From assembly GCA_032629725.1 (NCBI GenBank), contig JAFEVB010000022.1, forward strand, positions 1,955,212 to 2,019,211: a DNA stretch of 64,000 nt, read 5' to 3'. Of the stretch, positions 44,240 through 56,530 are shown piece by piece. Made by a program: the position numbers and the translations under genes. This DNA is from Gremmenia infestans. Taxonomy: Eukaryota > Ascomycota > Leotiomycetes > Helotiales > Hamatocanthoscyphaceae. The number at the start of each line of letters is the position of its first letter. Position 1 is the stretch's first letter. The notes under the pieces were generated by a model. That model was given only the letters and a program-made list of their open reading frames with translations. It ran no database searches and was not told the origin of the DNA.

Positions 44240-46335
44240 ATGCTCCTCCATATTCTTGCTCTTTCCCCCCTATTTGGGGCATCCCTAGCAATGCCAGCAT
44301 CAGCATCAACTTCACACATCACAGCTCCGCCCTCGTCAACAGCTTCGCGGAGTTCGACAGCATCCGTATCAGCGAAGCGGTCCAGCTCCACCACCCAAAG
44401 TGAGTCGATCCTGTCAACCGAAACGCAAGGTGGGGTAGTGTACGGGTGCACTTCTCTCGGAACTGTCTCTACGGGGTTCGAAGTTACTGTCAATGGAGCT
44501 GTAACCAGCTATGTAGCAGGGCAGCTTGCGTGCGACGGGGGCCCTACTCTTTCTACCATCACTTCACTACTGATACCGAGCCCAACGCCCCCTTCAAACA
44601 CTTGGCCTTCCGCACCAGCCACAGGCTGCGCTATCATAACGCCCAAGGCAACTCCATCTTCTATCACGAACAATAATGATCCATACTGTACGTGCGCAAA
44701 TGGTGAAATGGAGGGTGTGGAATACGCAGTATCGAGCGGGAATTACGCCCAAAGTACATCTTACTGCGAAAGCACTCCCAAACCAACAGGATATTTTTCC
44801 GTGCCTATTCCCGGCGATGCAAGTTGGACGGAGGAACCTTCGAGCGACTGTGCCTCGGCCTCTTTAGCAACCAATACATCTTGCTGGGCCGAGCTCCATC
44901 TTGCTGATTATGTCACTTGGTGGTGGGAAACTTTCAATTCGACTTGCGGGAGCACGTTATTTGCAAACTGCTTTTATGGCGAGGCCACCAAGTACGGGGC
45001 TGCAACTTGTGATGCTATAACTAGCGTTTCTGGCTGCAAACAGCCTAGCTGGGATGACTTTAACGGGACGTGGAATGGCGTACGAAACTTCTATGTCGCG
45101 GTACGTTACGCTTTTGGATTTTCTGATTCATGGCTGGCATATACTAATAACTGTAGCAAAATATCTGGAACGTGAATGGATTTTTTGTGGAATATTGGAA
45201 TGCTCTTGATGGCGCCGCCCAGGGAGCGTCGGGAAAGTTGACAGATATCATCAGTATAATCGATCCTCCTAAACTTGACCAGAACAAAGGTTTAGATATC
45301 TTCTTGTCTGTACTTTCCTTAGGAATCACTTTGATTCCAGGAGGAGGATTTCTGGCGGGGAGCGCACTAAATGATGTTGGGAAGTCCTTAGTTAGCGCGG
45401 CAAGTGTAAGGTATTTTGTTATCTCTCAGTCGGTACACTCTAACTTTTAGTAGAATTCAGCAAACCTTGCTCGGTGGGTGTTTCCATCAGGATCTCTTGA
45501 TTCCCAGATCGAAGATTGGGATGAGATTTCCAGCAGCATGACAACCGTTTACGAGACCTTGCAATCTAGCATCGATACAGCACTTTCCCTGGTTCAGAGC
45601 AACATTACCGATTTTATTGCTATGGGCAATACTGGCATCTATTCAGGCACTATTGAAACACTACCTGATCTCACACAGCAAATCCTGCACCCATTGCTTA
45701 CTTACGAGGCTTCACTGGCTTTTCAAATGCAGGGCATTATCATCACAAGGACAGTGGATACAGACGTACATGCACTAATGACCAACGGTACAAAATTGAA
45801 CTGGAAAACCGACTGCACCACTGGCTATGACGAAAATGGGATCTGCGGTACATTTTGGTACGACAGCCGCACGTCCATCACTTACGCCCTCGAGGACGAA
45901 AACTCCCCAACCACGAACTTCAACAGCAAGATGACACAGCTTGTCACGACTGGAATCCTGCCGGATCTGCTGTTCGCAGGATCGGACCAGTGCGCCACGG
46001 CCAACGGATCAACTCAAGGTGGTACACCAGCTCTCGCCGACATTTCTGGCACAGTCACTCCGTCGTGCATAGCGAATATGAAGGTGTGTACATGGAGCCT
46101 GACGCCGCAAACTGTAGCACAATGGCAAAGCTTGGGCTTTACGCCGTCTATATTCACAGATTGCACGCCTGGCTGGAAAAATGGCGGAGTGCTAGGGAGA
46201 ATTGGTGAGGACGGCTGTGTGGGCTCTGACGGGGCAGTAGATGTTCCAACCGGATATCTTGGATGGGGTATCCTTGATAACGATGCTTATAAAAACTCTG
46301 CCGATAGATTCTGTTTGGCCGCTAAGACTACTTAG
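44240..46335 (+). CDS. Large secreted fungal protein, Ser/Thr-rich N-terminus (possibly DUF7872-like)
   Basis: Three exons: 44240-45100, 45157-45405 and 45454-46335; 663 residues. The signal peptide is clear (LLHILALSPLFGASLA). Next comes a Ser/Thr-rich segment likely to be O-glycosylated (about 20-65), then a Cys-containing region with Ser/Pro linkers (to about 170), a domain with paired cysteines (about 195-290), a Gly-rich hydrophobic stretch in exon 2 (FLSVLSLGITLIPGGGFLAG), and a long helical then Cys-rich C-terminal domain. Many NxT/NxS sites occur. The hydrophobic stretch flanked by amphipathic helices could enter a membrane. The layout recalls fungal secreted proteins annotated with DUF7872, but I am not certain and assign no activity. 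A TATA box lies 78 bp upstream. Both introns are phase 0 with good GT-AG ends. Confidence 0.75.
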
Positions 46336-47362
46336 TTTAATTGAGGCAAAGATGTATACATTATCATTAATTACTTATATTATATCTCTCACCTAGCAAT
46401 CCAGGTGCTTAGAGGATCTTTCTCTTTATGACCATTTCCTTTACGGCTCTGTGTAAGTTCCGAGGCGTTAACTAGCTATACCAGCAAGTAAATCTATATC
46501 TAAGTAAGAGTTAAAGAAAGCAGTAGAAGAAGGTGTTACCGCACTTCAGAGAAAGAGAATAAGGGAAGTATACTTTAGCCGCATGCAGCAAATCTCGCAC
46601 CATGACTCTGACGTTTCATATATCTAGAGCATAGCCCCAGAGTAGCACTGGAATGACTTCGGGAGCCTGGTAAGGACCCCGCTGGAAGTTATGACAGTGC
46701 TTGATCTGTCCGTTTCCAGCGAGGGAGAACTCACATAGGACTGGGCGGCCAAACCTTGTTGGAATACCGAAGTTTGCGCTTTTGTAGAGGCTAAATGCCA
46801 CAATTTACTTTGTGTCCAGTTATTCTATGATAGATGAATTGGCCAAATCCAGCAAGAAATTCTCTTCTTTTACAAACTACCCTTAAATGGTACGCGGTTT
46901 AGGCACTGCTAAACTACGCAATCTAATAGTGTGACTAGTTCGCCCCACTGTCGAAGCTCGCCTCTGCCTACCGCTTTCGTATATAATCAATCGCATCGAT
47001 TAGCTCTAATCGTATTTGTTCCAATTGGATTTACTAGTCCCGAGTTCAATATTCTTTAATTGTGTTAACTTCTTTCATAATATGCCGAATAGACTCGTGT
47101 TGCAGAAGGCCCGACACTCAGATGGACCCATTTTAGGATATGGTTTACCAAAAAGGTGGAAGCGACACACTTTGGGTTAGTGGCATTCAAAGATAACGTA
47201 TATTTGTGCATTACAATGGCAGCGGCGCTTTACTATAGATATTAGACCAAAAAGGTATTAAAAGAGGTATACATCTCATTTCTCATTTGAGCAATTTGCC
47301 CCTTTGGTACGCAAGAACACGATACTCGAACATAAGTCTATCGAATTTCCAACACATCAATC
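46336..47362. other. Gene-free interval
   Basis: About 1 kb between the secreted-protein gene and the permease relic. Contains AT-rich stretches and no credible ORF, including the short minus-strand frame at 46616-46801. Confidence 0.4.
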
Positions 47363-48640
47363 ATGGATATTGAGAAGTCCTTGCCTGATGCCTTCACGGA
47401 TTCGACCAAGCACATGCCCGCTGAATTCAGTGCAGGACAAAGTCTCGACACCAATGGTGAGCCAGAGATTTCGAAAAAGCAATATGGAATATGGAGTCTC
47501 CTCGGCATGGGATATTCTGTCAGCAACGCAGCTATGAGCCTGACAGCATCACTCATCACAGGAATCGGGAGTGGAGGACCAGTTGTCTTTACCTGGGGTC
47601 AAATCATGATCTTTGCGTCCCCCATTTGTGTAGCCTGCTCCCTTGCAGAATTGGCGTCAGCATTCCCACATCCTGGGGGGCAATACTACTGCGCTGCCCA
47701 ACTTGTACCCAAATCGATTCGACGAGGAATTTCATACTTGGTTGGCTTACTTATCGGTCCTAGCCGCTTCGCCCACGAAACAATCAGGTTCCTTCGTCTT
47801 CACTGAGTTCATCAACACCTCTGGATGGGAGAAGAGCATCGCATTTCTCACCGGCATGTTAGGCCCAAATTGGGGGTTTACCAATCTCGATGCTGTCACA
47901 CATATGGCTGATGAAATTCCAAATCCGCGCACAAACATCCCGCGAGTCCTGATGGCCACTGTTGGTACCGGCATTGGCGTCTCATTTCCCTACGCCATTG
48001 GGTTGATGTTCTCGATACAGTCAGTTGATGACCTTGTGTCTGCCCCAACCGGCGTTCCCTCTTTAGCACTCTTCCGTCAAGTGTCTGGTAATGATTCCGG
48101 GGCAATTGGTCTGCAATGCTTGATCCTGGTTGCATTATTGGTGCAATCCAGGGTGTACATACTTGGCAGTCAAGAGTCGCATAGGCTTTTGCAAGAGATC
48201 ATGGGTGGCCGTTTAGTTCCAAGCTCGCGCAGATTGCTCCAGCCCCATTCGGAACACCGTTTTATGCCCATATGTGGTCTCTTGGAGCAGTCGCACTCCT
48301 TGGATGTCTCCACCTTGGTTCCAGCGTCGCCTTCAATTCTTTCATCGGCAGTGCTATTCTCTTCCAATATCTCTCATATTCCATCTGTATTGTTCTGCTA
48401 TTAGTTTACGGATGACACAACGTTGCCCATGGTCCATTTTGGTATCCCAAAATTGGTCTATTGGCAAACATTGTGACCCTTATATGGACGGCTGTAGCAG
48501 TAGTATTCTATTGCTTCACCCCAGGATTTCCAACCACGGCAGTAACAATGAACTATGCATCCTGCTTTATTGTGTTTGTGTTTCTGTATGCTGGAGTTTA
48601 CTGGGTAGCTTGTAGAATGCATCTTGAACTATGCGCTGGC
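47363..48640 (+). pseudogene. Decayed amino-acid/choline-type (APC) permease gene
   Basis: Starts as an intact APC permease (KKQYGIWSLLGMGYSVSNAA, SLITGIGSGGPVVFTWGQIM, SLAELASAFPHPGGQYYCAA), helices 1-3 of a transporter for GABA, choline or amino acids. Near 47745 one base is lost within the usual SYLVGWLSVLAAS block. Right after this the sequence jumps to SGSFVFTEFINTSGWEKSIA, a part normally about 80-90 codons later, so an internal deletion has removed several helices. It then runs through GFTNLDAVTHMADEIPNPRT, shifts frame again near 48210 (FGTPFYAHMWSLGAVALLGC), hits TGA at 48413-48415 within the last helices (AHGPFWYPKIGLLANIVTLI) and fades out. An intact relative has about 520 residues. 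With a large deletion, two frameshifts and a stop it is clearly dead. Confidence 0.8.
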
Positions 48641-49448
48641 ATTATAAGGGGTTGCAGTCTCTACAGATGTCTCCTTGTTAGCAAGCATGCCTAACGCTTC
48701 GGAATGGAGGTTCTCCGGGAGAAGTGTAAGTAAAGTATCTTGAGATGCTTCTCGGGAACTACTCACCTGCGATATAACCCTCCTTTATTGGAGCAACTCT
48801 AGCAATTACGGAGCAAAGAGCTACATAGCTATAGTATCAAACTCCACGCATAGTTGTAGGAAGAGAATGTGAAATTGAAAACACGGGTGATGCCTAGAAG
48901 TTAGAGAGTTGAGTGCAGAGCTCCAGGAATTCTCGAACAAATCGAGAAGTGGAAATATTCGGATAGCAAAGGCAGTATCGTTGGAGACATAAGAAGTGGA
49001 CGAGAAGGTATATCATAGATCACGATATAAAAGTTTACAGCATCTTCCTAGGCATCAAGGGAGGTGAGAGACTTTTTATGCGGCGGTAGCAGTGTAGTAC
49101 ACATGTAGTCATTACGCTAAGACCAAAACTAAAACCATATACATAAAACCAATGCTTCTGCAACAATCAATTACGACTTCTGTATTATTGTGAAGTATGC
49201 CAACATATAACTCTCATTCGATTTGAATCATTCCAATTATCAGTCTAGACCTTAATCCGTTGTTGGAGGACCACGGCAGACATAAGATCACCTTTATCAC
49301 GTATTTAGAGATTAAACACCGTCTCTGCGATTTGTTAGCAATTGTAATAATAAGAAACCAGATTAAATAGATGGGAAGTACCCGATTCTATAGTAGTCGC
49401 ACCACCTCTGCATAGAATCAGCGAAGTGTCCTGGTAAATATTTAGGCA
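48641..49448. other. Gene-free interval
   Basis: About 800 bases between the permease relic and the 3' end of the PhyH-type gene. Nothing recognisable. Confidence 0.4.
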
Positions 49449-50535
49449 CTAAACTACATTATCATAGGGCTGTGAAGAATCACAGAACCTCAAATCAGTT
49501 GCAAGCCTGATTACTCCCTCTTTATCATGATTGACTGTTGAAGCATGAATCTAGATATGTTTAGCAAACTCCGAAAGGTAATGCTGAATAAGCACCTACG
49601 GCAAATGGATCGTGGAGCACCACATCTCCAGCTTCGAACGAGCTAACAAGCCAGCGTCGCTTATGTTCTTTCGCAAACTCTACTGGATATTCGGAGAGAA
49701 AACCGGTTGCCATCATATTATTATTAAAAGCGTACTTCGCTTCTTCGTCGCTAAAGCCTGATTCCGCAGCTTTTCTAAAGAATTCGGCCTCGATCTCTTG
49801 ACCAAGGGACTTGCCTGTGAAATTTAAAGGCATTTAGTTTCCAATAAGCCAAGTAGAAACTCGGATACACTCACTCTTCTCAAGATATATCAGCCCTCCA
49901 CCATTAACCTTAATGTCTCCCATCGGACACCAAGCCGTCAAATTCGAAACCTCCCCATGTCTCAGGAAGATTTGATCATAGTGTACTGAGGTAGCATGCG
50001 TCCCAGGAATACTATTTCTCAACAGTGATCTGCGGAAATGAAGTGTGTTCTCACCCCAGCCCGAGAGCTTGGATACAAAATCCAACAACATAGGATGCTT
50101 GCAAAAGTCCTCGGCATACCACTCTTCCGTATGAGCTTGCAGAGCCCGGTCTACAAATATAGCTCCTTTTTCTCCTCCAGGTTTCTCATTTCTGGACGTG
50201 CTTCCAGTACCGATTCCGGGAAAACAGGAAATATCTTTGCGACTATCGAAGATTCCTTCCACGGGGTTGGTTCCTGGTTTCAAAACGCCGCTTGGAGAGA
50301 GGAAATTGAAGTATGCTTCTCGTGCTTTGAGCACATCATCGCGGGGAAGGAGATTCTTCAGGAAGAGGTAGTTGTCCTCTTCGAGTCGCTTCCTGAGTTC
50401 TTCGATAGGGAGAGTGGGCTCGGAAGGTCGAAGCTGTGCCACTTGGCCTTGTTCCAAAGGTCCATCATTCACGAATAGTTGCTCCGTTATAGCTTCATTA
50501 TTCGGATCATTGGTGATTGAGTTGACGTCCGGCAT
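49449..50535 (-). CDS. Phytanoyl-CoA dioxygenase (PhyH)-family oxygenase
   Basis: Three exons: 50535-49875, 49814-49600 and 49550-49449; 325 residues. PhyH enzymes are Fe(II)/2-oxoglutarate oxygenases; fungal members hydroxylate or rearrange secondary metabolites. The facial triad is visible: His185 and Asp187 (SVHYDQ) and the distal His294 at the start of exon 3 (PFAIHASTVNHD), with the 2-oxoglutarate-binding Arg in the following VIRLATDLRF. The second intron exactly separates HDPFA from IHAST, so the last exon is needed for activity. The end QPYDNVV is inferred from the first stop in frame; a further short exon is possible. The next gene upstream on the same strand, about 2 kb away, is the NRPS-like reductase, a plausible pathway partner. 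Confidence 0.83.
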
Positions 50536-51639
50536 CGTGGAATAACCTTGAATTCTTGTGGTTTGGTCGTTTGAATAAAGTTCCCAGCTGGAATGCCCGG
50601 AATAGAGAGTGAGAGGGTTGATGTATCAGGGATGTGGCATAGTGGGGCAGGACACACAGAAGCTTGGTAATGTTCTATGCCGTGGAAGGAAATTTCTTAG
50701 TTCTATTAATTGGATCTTTTATGCCACTTGGCTTTCGAGAAGGAGGGGTGAAAGTGGATCCTGTCATCCAGTTTCGGTAATTCTGATGATTTTACCCCAC
50801 CTTCCTTTTAGGGTACATCTCGATCTCAATAGCTGATTCCATATGTATTTCTTATCACTGGCTAAAGTTTCGTTCTCGATTTTCGTTGGCATTCCTATTT
50901 CATTCTATGTATTATCAAAAAACCTATTATATTATATTGCAAGAAAGGCTCTCGGAAAGTCGTCCGCCAGGTCCGATGATACCGTCCAAGTTTAGATCAA
51001 TAAAAGTATACAGATCGGCTGATCTATGTGAACCTATTACAAAGTCCACGAAAGATTCGCCCTTCCCCATCCAGGCTTCAAAACATTATCGAGTAATGTC
51101 TTTCGCAGCTTTCGCGTTTCCGGAAACACTATGGCCTGGCCTAGAGCGCGCCGGATCGTTCCTTTCTCTTACCAGACGCGTAGTTACCTTCCCGACCTCG
51201 AGGATAGAACCACCTTCTATTTTCCCTGCTTTGGTGTCCGTCTTCTCATGCATGACTAAGCCCTTCTAACACGCCGTCCGTCACGTGGTTTGAAACGAAC
51301 ATCCACAGTGTCAGACGACGACGGTGTCAGCCCTACTACGGGAAGTCCCGTACTATAAAGGGGAATAAATGCTCGCATAGATAACGGTCTATACGTAGGC
51401 GTAGAGCGTAGGAGGTGAAGAGTAAGAGGATAAGGAGTGAACAAAGAGAGTGAATCCCGAGCGAGTTACCAACTAACGCTAAAAACTATAACTTAAGGGC
51501 AAAAAGAGTTATTGTAGATGGATGATGTCCCGTACGAACACGTTTCCACCAAGTATATAGCTGTAAGCCGCAGAACCACAACTACCACGTGATGTCAGGT
51601 GACTGGAAAGAAACCAAAAAAAACCCCACTACAGTAACA

Positions 51640-51672
51640 GCGGGGTACCCCACCTATCCACTTTTACCCCGC
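51640..51672. repeat. Inverted repeat GCGGGGTA ... TACCCCGC
   Basis: Eight-base arms at 51640-51647 and 51665-51672 separated by 17 bases. The sequence resembles terminal ends of some fungal pogo/Tc1-type elements abutting one another, or a regulatory hairpin. No transposase is nearby. Confidence 0.4.
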
Positions 51673-52044
51673 GGTGATAGTTTGAGTAAGTTCTCCATTA
51701 TCTACGCATTCTAATAGAATATCAGTAATTTCTAAAGTTAGGTATGGTAAATTTATTTGCCACTCGCTTAAAAAACCAGCCACGTTAATTCAGGGAAGGA
51801 AAGGGGAAGGGGTCCATCTCGCCCGATTTAATGCTTTATGATTAATCTAATATGTTACCTCATCCAATTATCCAATCTTGAATCGTCAATCTTTTACTAA
51901 GCCGAGCTGTCATTTATATGTTTTTACTTAGGACAAAATTTTCCCCCGAATTCCAGCCTCGCGATACCTTCATTACCAACGCTAGGTCTTCTACCAAAAG
52001 CCGTTCCACAAGAAGATCACAATCCTGCTGTAACTATATCAGTC

Positions 52045-52398
52045 ATGGCATATGAGGATCGAGGTCCCAATGCCTGCACGGGGTGTCCGAATGTCGCTAT
52101 CTGCGGCTCTTCTTCTATTTTCTTGGTTCGTTTTGAAACCGATCAGAAACATGCCTTTCTTGGGGGCGTCTCTAGACGAACTGGTTTCCAGTTGAGAGCA
52201 CTGTTCCTAGGGCAAATAATCTCAAGCGCTCCTAGGTTCGCCATTGAAGATAGTTTGACGAGCTCCGGTAAAGGACAATATTTTGTGATGCTCAGGGATT
52301 TTAGGAAGTCGAAAGAAACTGATGTGAAAGCAGTTGAGTATCCGGGGAGAGTAGATTTTGGGGCTCCTCGTTCCTTGATAATACCTCAAGAGATCTAG
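52045..52398 (+). CDS. Hypothetical protein, uncertain
   Basis: 117 codons starting MAYEDRGPNACTGCPNVAIC with a good ATG context (GTCATGGCA). It has a CxxC near the N-terminus and a basic, hydrophobic middle. I see no signal peptide, family motif or introns. It is convergent with the NRPS-like gene. It may be a chance frame. Confidence 0.28.
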   Translation: MAYEDRGPNACTGCPNVAICGSSSIFLVRFETDQKHAFLGGVSRRTGFQLRALFLGQIISSAPRFAIEDSLTSSGKGQYFVMLRDFRKSKETDVKAVEYPGRVDFGAPRSLIIPQEI

Positions 52399-52585
52399 AG
52401 TAGCACCTTCTTCCTGGGGTTTTTTATTATTGTAATTAATAATTCTCTACACTCTTTTATTACCCCATCACAATCATGCCTAGAATCTTCCAAGTCATTG
52501 GCACCTCAAAAGATATCTACTATGTCTCATAGTATATATAGATTCATTCTATCCCGCCCTGAAATCGTTATTTACATGTACAAAC

Positions 52586-55500
52586 TTAGTACGACCATTG
52601 CTCCAACCAGGTCCTAATATCCTTGCTTGATATTGGACCGAGCTCGGCCATAGACTTGCTAGTCTTCTTCGTTAAATCAGTCGAGAACAGGCCCTCTCCT
52701 TCTGTGGATGTCAAACCGTGGTAAAAATCCATGATCTTCAAAGACGGGTAGTTCTCCAAGACTTCCTGCTTAGTGCTATCCAGCTTTCCCAATCTCTGCA
52801 GCCATTCTTCTGGAGATACCGCTTCGATCTGCTTTCTATCTGTCGAAAAGGCTTCTATGATCGTCGGTACCAAATGTTCAAATTCCACTCGCTTCGGGTT
52901 GACGAGATTGAAGACGTTGAAGTTGTTTGATGACCTTGATGAGGTGTTGTGTACAAGCTCCACAATCACATCTGCGAGTACATCCACAGGGATCCAGTCA
53001 ATGAAATTCATGGCTCCGAGAGTCTTCGGTGCGGCGCCTAAGTTCTTCGTAGTCTTCACCAAACTGGGGAACCACTCCTGATGATTCCACACACCAATAC
53101 TTCCTCTCTTGACCGGCCCTGCAATCTGTCCGAGACGGAGCACGTTGCCGCAGATACCTGCCTGGGTAGCTGCGTGTAGCATCTGCTCTGCCACAAACTT
53201 TGACTCACCATAGCCCATCGGCAGCGCAGCGCTCCATTCCTGATCATTGGCAATGCGCTCCGGGATAGCTTGATCTGTATACAAGGAATTCCAATTACCC
53301 ATTGCGGATATGGACGAGACGAAGTTCAAGCTAGGATGGCGTGGTGAGAGCAGCGACAGTTCAATGAAGGTTCGAACGCCCCGAAGGTGATCTGCTTCGA
53401 AGGACTGGAGCGAGTGGTTAAAGTTCACCTTCCAGGCATTGTGAATTATCACATCCGCTTCAGATAGTAGCTGATCATATTGCGAGGGAAGGAGACCAAA
53501 GTTGGGCGCTCCGAACGATGCTTGGAAGAACTGGACTTTCGCATCTCTTGATTTGAGCGAATCAGTGATCTCTGGGATACGGGAATAGAATTTGTCTCGT
53601 GCGTCAGAAGAACGATTGAGGCAGTAGACCTTCTTGACCTTTGGGTCGCGCAACATAGTCTCGAGTAAATAGTATCCAAGGGACCCAGTTGAACCAGTCA
53701 ATACCACCGTCAATGGCTCATCATCAGATGGTCCTCGACTCGCCACCTTCTTTGGTAAATGGTTGATAAGCTTGTTAAACGTGTTCTTCATGTTGGCGAT
53801 ACGAAGTTCTTCGGAGTTGGCTGCGCTGTCGGTGACGGAAGACTCGGGGCTTATGATACGTTGAAGCGCCGATGCGAGCTTATTGACGGTAGGATTTTCG
53901 TAAATGATCCTTGGACCGATGTGACTCCTAGAAGCATGCTCTTTCAGGACTAATTTCAGGTTGTTGGCAAGTTGTATGGTCTGAAGAGAATCGAGCCCAC
54001 GAACAAACCAGTCATCATCGTCGCTGAATGTCGGCACGTTCAAAACCATGGAGACCAATTTGCGTACAAAATTTCGAACGCTAGTCACATCCGCCGCAGC
54101 TTCCAGTTGTGGCAATTCAACAGCAGGATCTGTGACTTCATCGAAAGCATCATAGAGACCGTTGATTTCCTCGGCATATTCTTTGTTTGCTGCATGGCGA
54201 ACAATCGTTCCTTTGGCAGCTCTAGGAAATGGCTTATCCGCTTTGATAACCATAATCATGTTTCGGCCTATCTGCGCATGCCCAGGTGAGACTTTGTTTG
54301 CCTCCTCAACCGTTGGCCAGACCGACTCGAGGAATTCCTGGGCGTTCTCCACGCCGTGCCCCTCGATGAGCAGAGCACATTGTGGCCTACGTGCTCCAAC
54401 AACGAGAGCACCAGTGACCTTTGGATGCCCGTTGATGATGCCCTCCATTGTGACCGGATTGAACTTCTCGCCGTTGGAAAGGACAATAACATCATCATTG
54501 CGGCCCCTATAAAGCCAAAGATCCTTTGTAGGATGCTTTTCGTAGATATCCTTCGTCCTCCATTCTTGAACATATGGCATGGTTTTAAAGATACCTTGAA
54601 ACCTCTCCATCCCAGGCTGTCTACGAATGACCATCTCATAGAGCTCCGAGTTTTCCACCTTCTCCAGCTCTATTCCCGAATGGGTGGGGTGCCACTGGAA
54701 CCACTGCCAGTCCTCGCGATCCGTCTGAACATTCAAGAACAGGTTCGCTTCTGTGGAGCCAATGAGTTGACCCAATCGAACGTGTTTTGTCAGAAAATCG
54801 CCGACTTCAGGAGATAATGGACCTATGCAACCGAATTAGCATGCTCCTACAACATTGGAAATTGGCTCACATACCTCCAGCGTACATTAACAAATCAATC
54901 TTCTTTGTTTGTGCCAGAAACTCGCTGGCGTACTCTTTTACTAGATCTTCTAGTAGGGAGGGTGGTGCACACAAAACATCCAAGTCGACTTGGCCTAGCA
55001 TATCACTGACAAGTCTCCCATTGGGTGGTGAGCTGGGAGGCCCCAAAACAATGATGCCCTCAAAGAAGAATGCTGCCAGCGTGCAGACGAAGCCCGCGAG
55101 ATGAAATAATGGAAGCCCCATGTAGTATCTGAAGCCTGGCCCACCCCAAGATGATGGACCGGCCAGGGGATGTCCTGGGACGGTGGGAATCATATGAGCT
55201 GCATCTGTTATCGCTATGTAGTCATTATTCATGTAAATGGGCTTCGGCGTTCCTGGAATATATATTTAGTGAAGTTCACGACAAGGCGTGGCCATTGTAG
55301 CGCACCTGATGAGCCAGATGTGTGCATTATCAAGACACGGTCATTCTTAGCTTCCTCCCAGGTCTTGGTATATGGATATGCTTTAGCAGGAGTACTTGTT
55401 AATACTTCCATCTTAGGAATTTCAAATGTTCGGATTCTAGGCCTCGCTTCCTTTAAAGTCTTGACTTTCGAGGCCATTTCTGCGGAATAGAAGATGACGT

Positions 55501-55907
55501 TGCATTTGGTGCTCTCGAGGACGGCAACGGCATTTTCGACGGAGTTTCTTGGAGATGGAAGAAGAGCCTGAGAGTTCTTGTCAATCAACAAGAACAATAG
55601 TCAAGTAGTGATGAATACCTACTGCGTAACCAGTTTTGATGGCTGCCAATTCTATGGCCCAGAATCGGAAGTCTGTGGCACCTAGATATGCGATGGTTTC
55701 AAAGTTACTGCTTTTGCCTATATGATCTTCGATCCACCACGAGGTATAGTTCACGGCGTTGGCAAGCTGTGTCGTTGAAAGGTCTATGAATCCTTTGGAG
55801 ATATCCGAGGACCTGGCCATCATGCCGAGAACGCGATTGGGTGTGGCCGCTGCCAACTCGTCAACAAGTTTAGGCAAGATCCTTTGGCCATATTGGTCGT
55901 TGACCAT
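52586..55907 (-). CDS. NRPS-like adenylation-thiolation-reductase enzyme
   Basis: Four exons: 55907-55623, 55567-55306, 55252-54875 and 54822-52586; 1053 residues. Such enzymes activate a carboxylic or amino acid with ATP, load it on a phosphopantetheine arm and release it reductively as an aldehyde or alcohol. A domain: MHTSGSSGTPKP (about 178-190), YAGGPLSPEVGD spanning an intron, DLWLYRGRNDDVIVLSNGEK (about 409-428). T domain: FVRGLDSLQTIQL with Ser587. R domain: NADPH motif VVLTGSTGSLGYYLLE (about 681-696) and catalytic Tyr846/Lys850 (GYGESKFVAEQML). No condensation domain, so it is the single-module A-T-R form. The start at 55907 is the only ATG shortly before the first A-domain block (QRILPKLVDELA). 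The substrate code cannot be read reliably by eye. Confidence 0.93.
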
Positions 55908-56089
55908 ATTGGGAAGCGCTGCGCTGATAAAGAGCTTGGTGAGAGGAGTGAATTTTGAAAATGCGAGAAATGGCAGAGAAGGTCTCTTGAGGTTGGGGGT
56001 AAGGGAAATAGACGATAGTAGTAGACAGATGAGAGTTTGTTTAGACTTGTGAGAAGGACACAAATCAATATATATATCATATACCTCTA
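55908..56089 (-). promoter_or_regulatory. Promoter/leader region of the NRPS-like gene
   Basis: The 180 bases upstream of the ATG contain TATATATATC (about 56070-56079) at roughly 160 bases and a long pyrimidine-rich leader on the minus strand. Beyond it begins AT-rich mutated DNA, so the gene sits at the border of the AT-rich block. Confidence 0.4.
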
Positions 56090-56530
56090 TATAATATGGG
56101 GATTTTCAATTTTTATCAAAGTCCTAATTAATCCGGTGTCGGAGAGTTACTAATAGAGGCATAGACACACTTCACCTTATAGGGTGTTAATACACCTTAC
56201 TATAGCCTATCTTATCAGCGCTCTTCTACCTATATCACCGCTATAAAATGACTCTATCCCTAGCCCCTCCTAATAGATCGACCGTATCATAAAGGGATAA
56301 TCAGTAAAGTACTTTTAATACGACTAGTATCTATAGTAATAACTATAATTCTACAAGTTCTATGGCGGCAGTAAGATAGCGATAGTAATAGCAAGATTTG
56401 CCACAGCAATATCACTTTATGCTCTGCAATATAATACATAGAACCAATTTATTAGAACACCAATAAATAGAGTTAATTAGGACCTTAATTAGAATTAAAA
56501 TTCCCCTATAATATATACTAGTCGATAGAC
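56090..56530. repeat. AT-rich, RIP-like decayed repeat
   Basis: A 440-base block dominated by TA, with few CA or TG, and no ORF. It looks like a transposon remnant mutated by RIP and marks the start of the AT-rich end of the window. Confidence 0.5.

Larger units (their letters stand above)
50536..52585. other. Long gene-free interval
   Basis: About 2 kb between the PhyH-type gene and the 3' end of the NRPS-like gene. Holds a short hypothetical frame (52045-52398) and a GC-rich inverted repeat (51640-51672). Frames at 50886-51269 and 51256-51444 show no conserved motifs. Confidence 0.4.

Noticed and set aside
50886..51444. Two overlapping ORFs downstream of the PhyH 5' end
   Set aside because: No conserved features and in opposite orientations over the same DNA.
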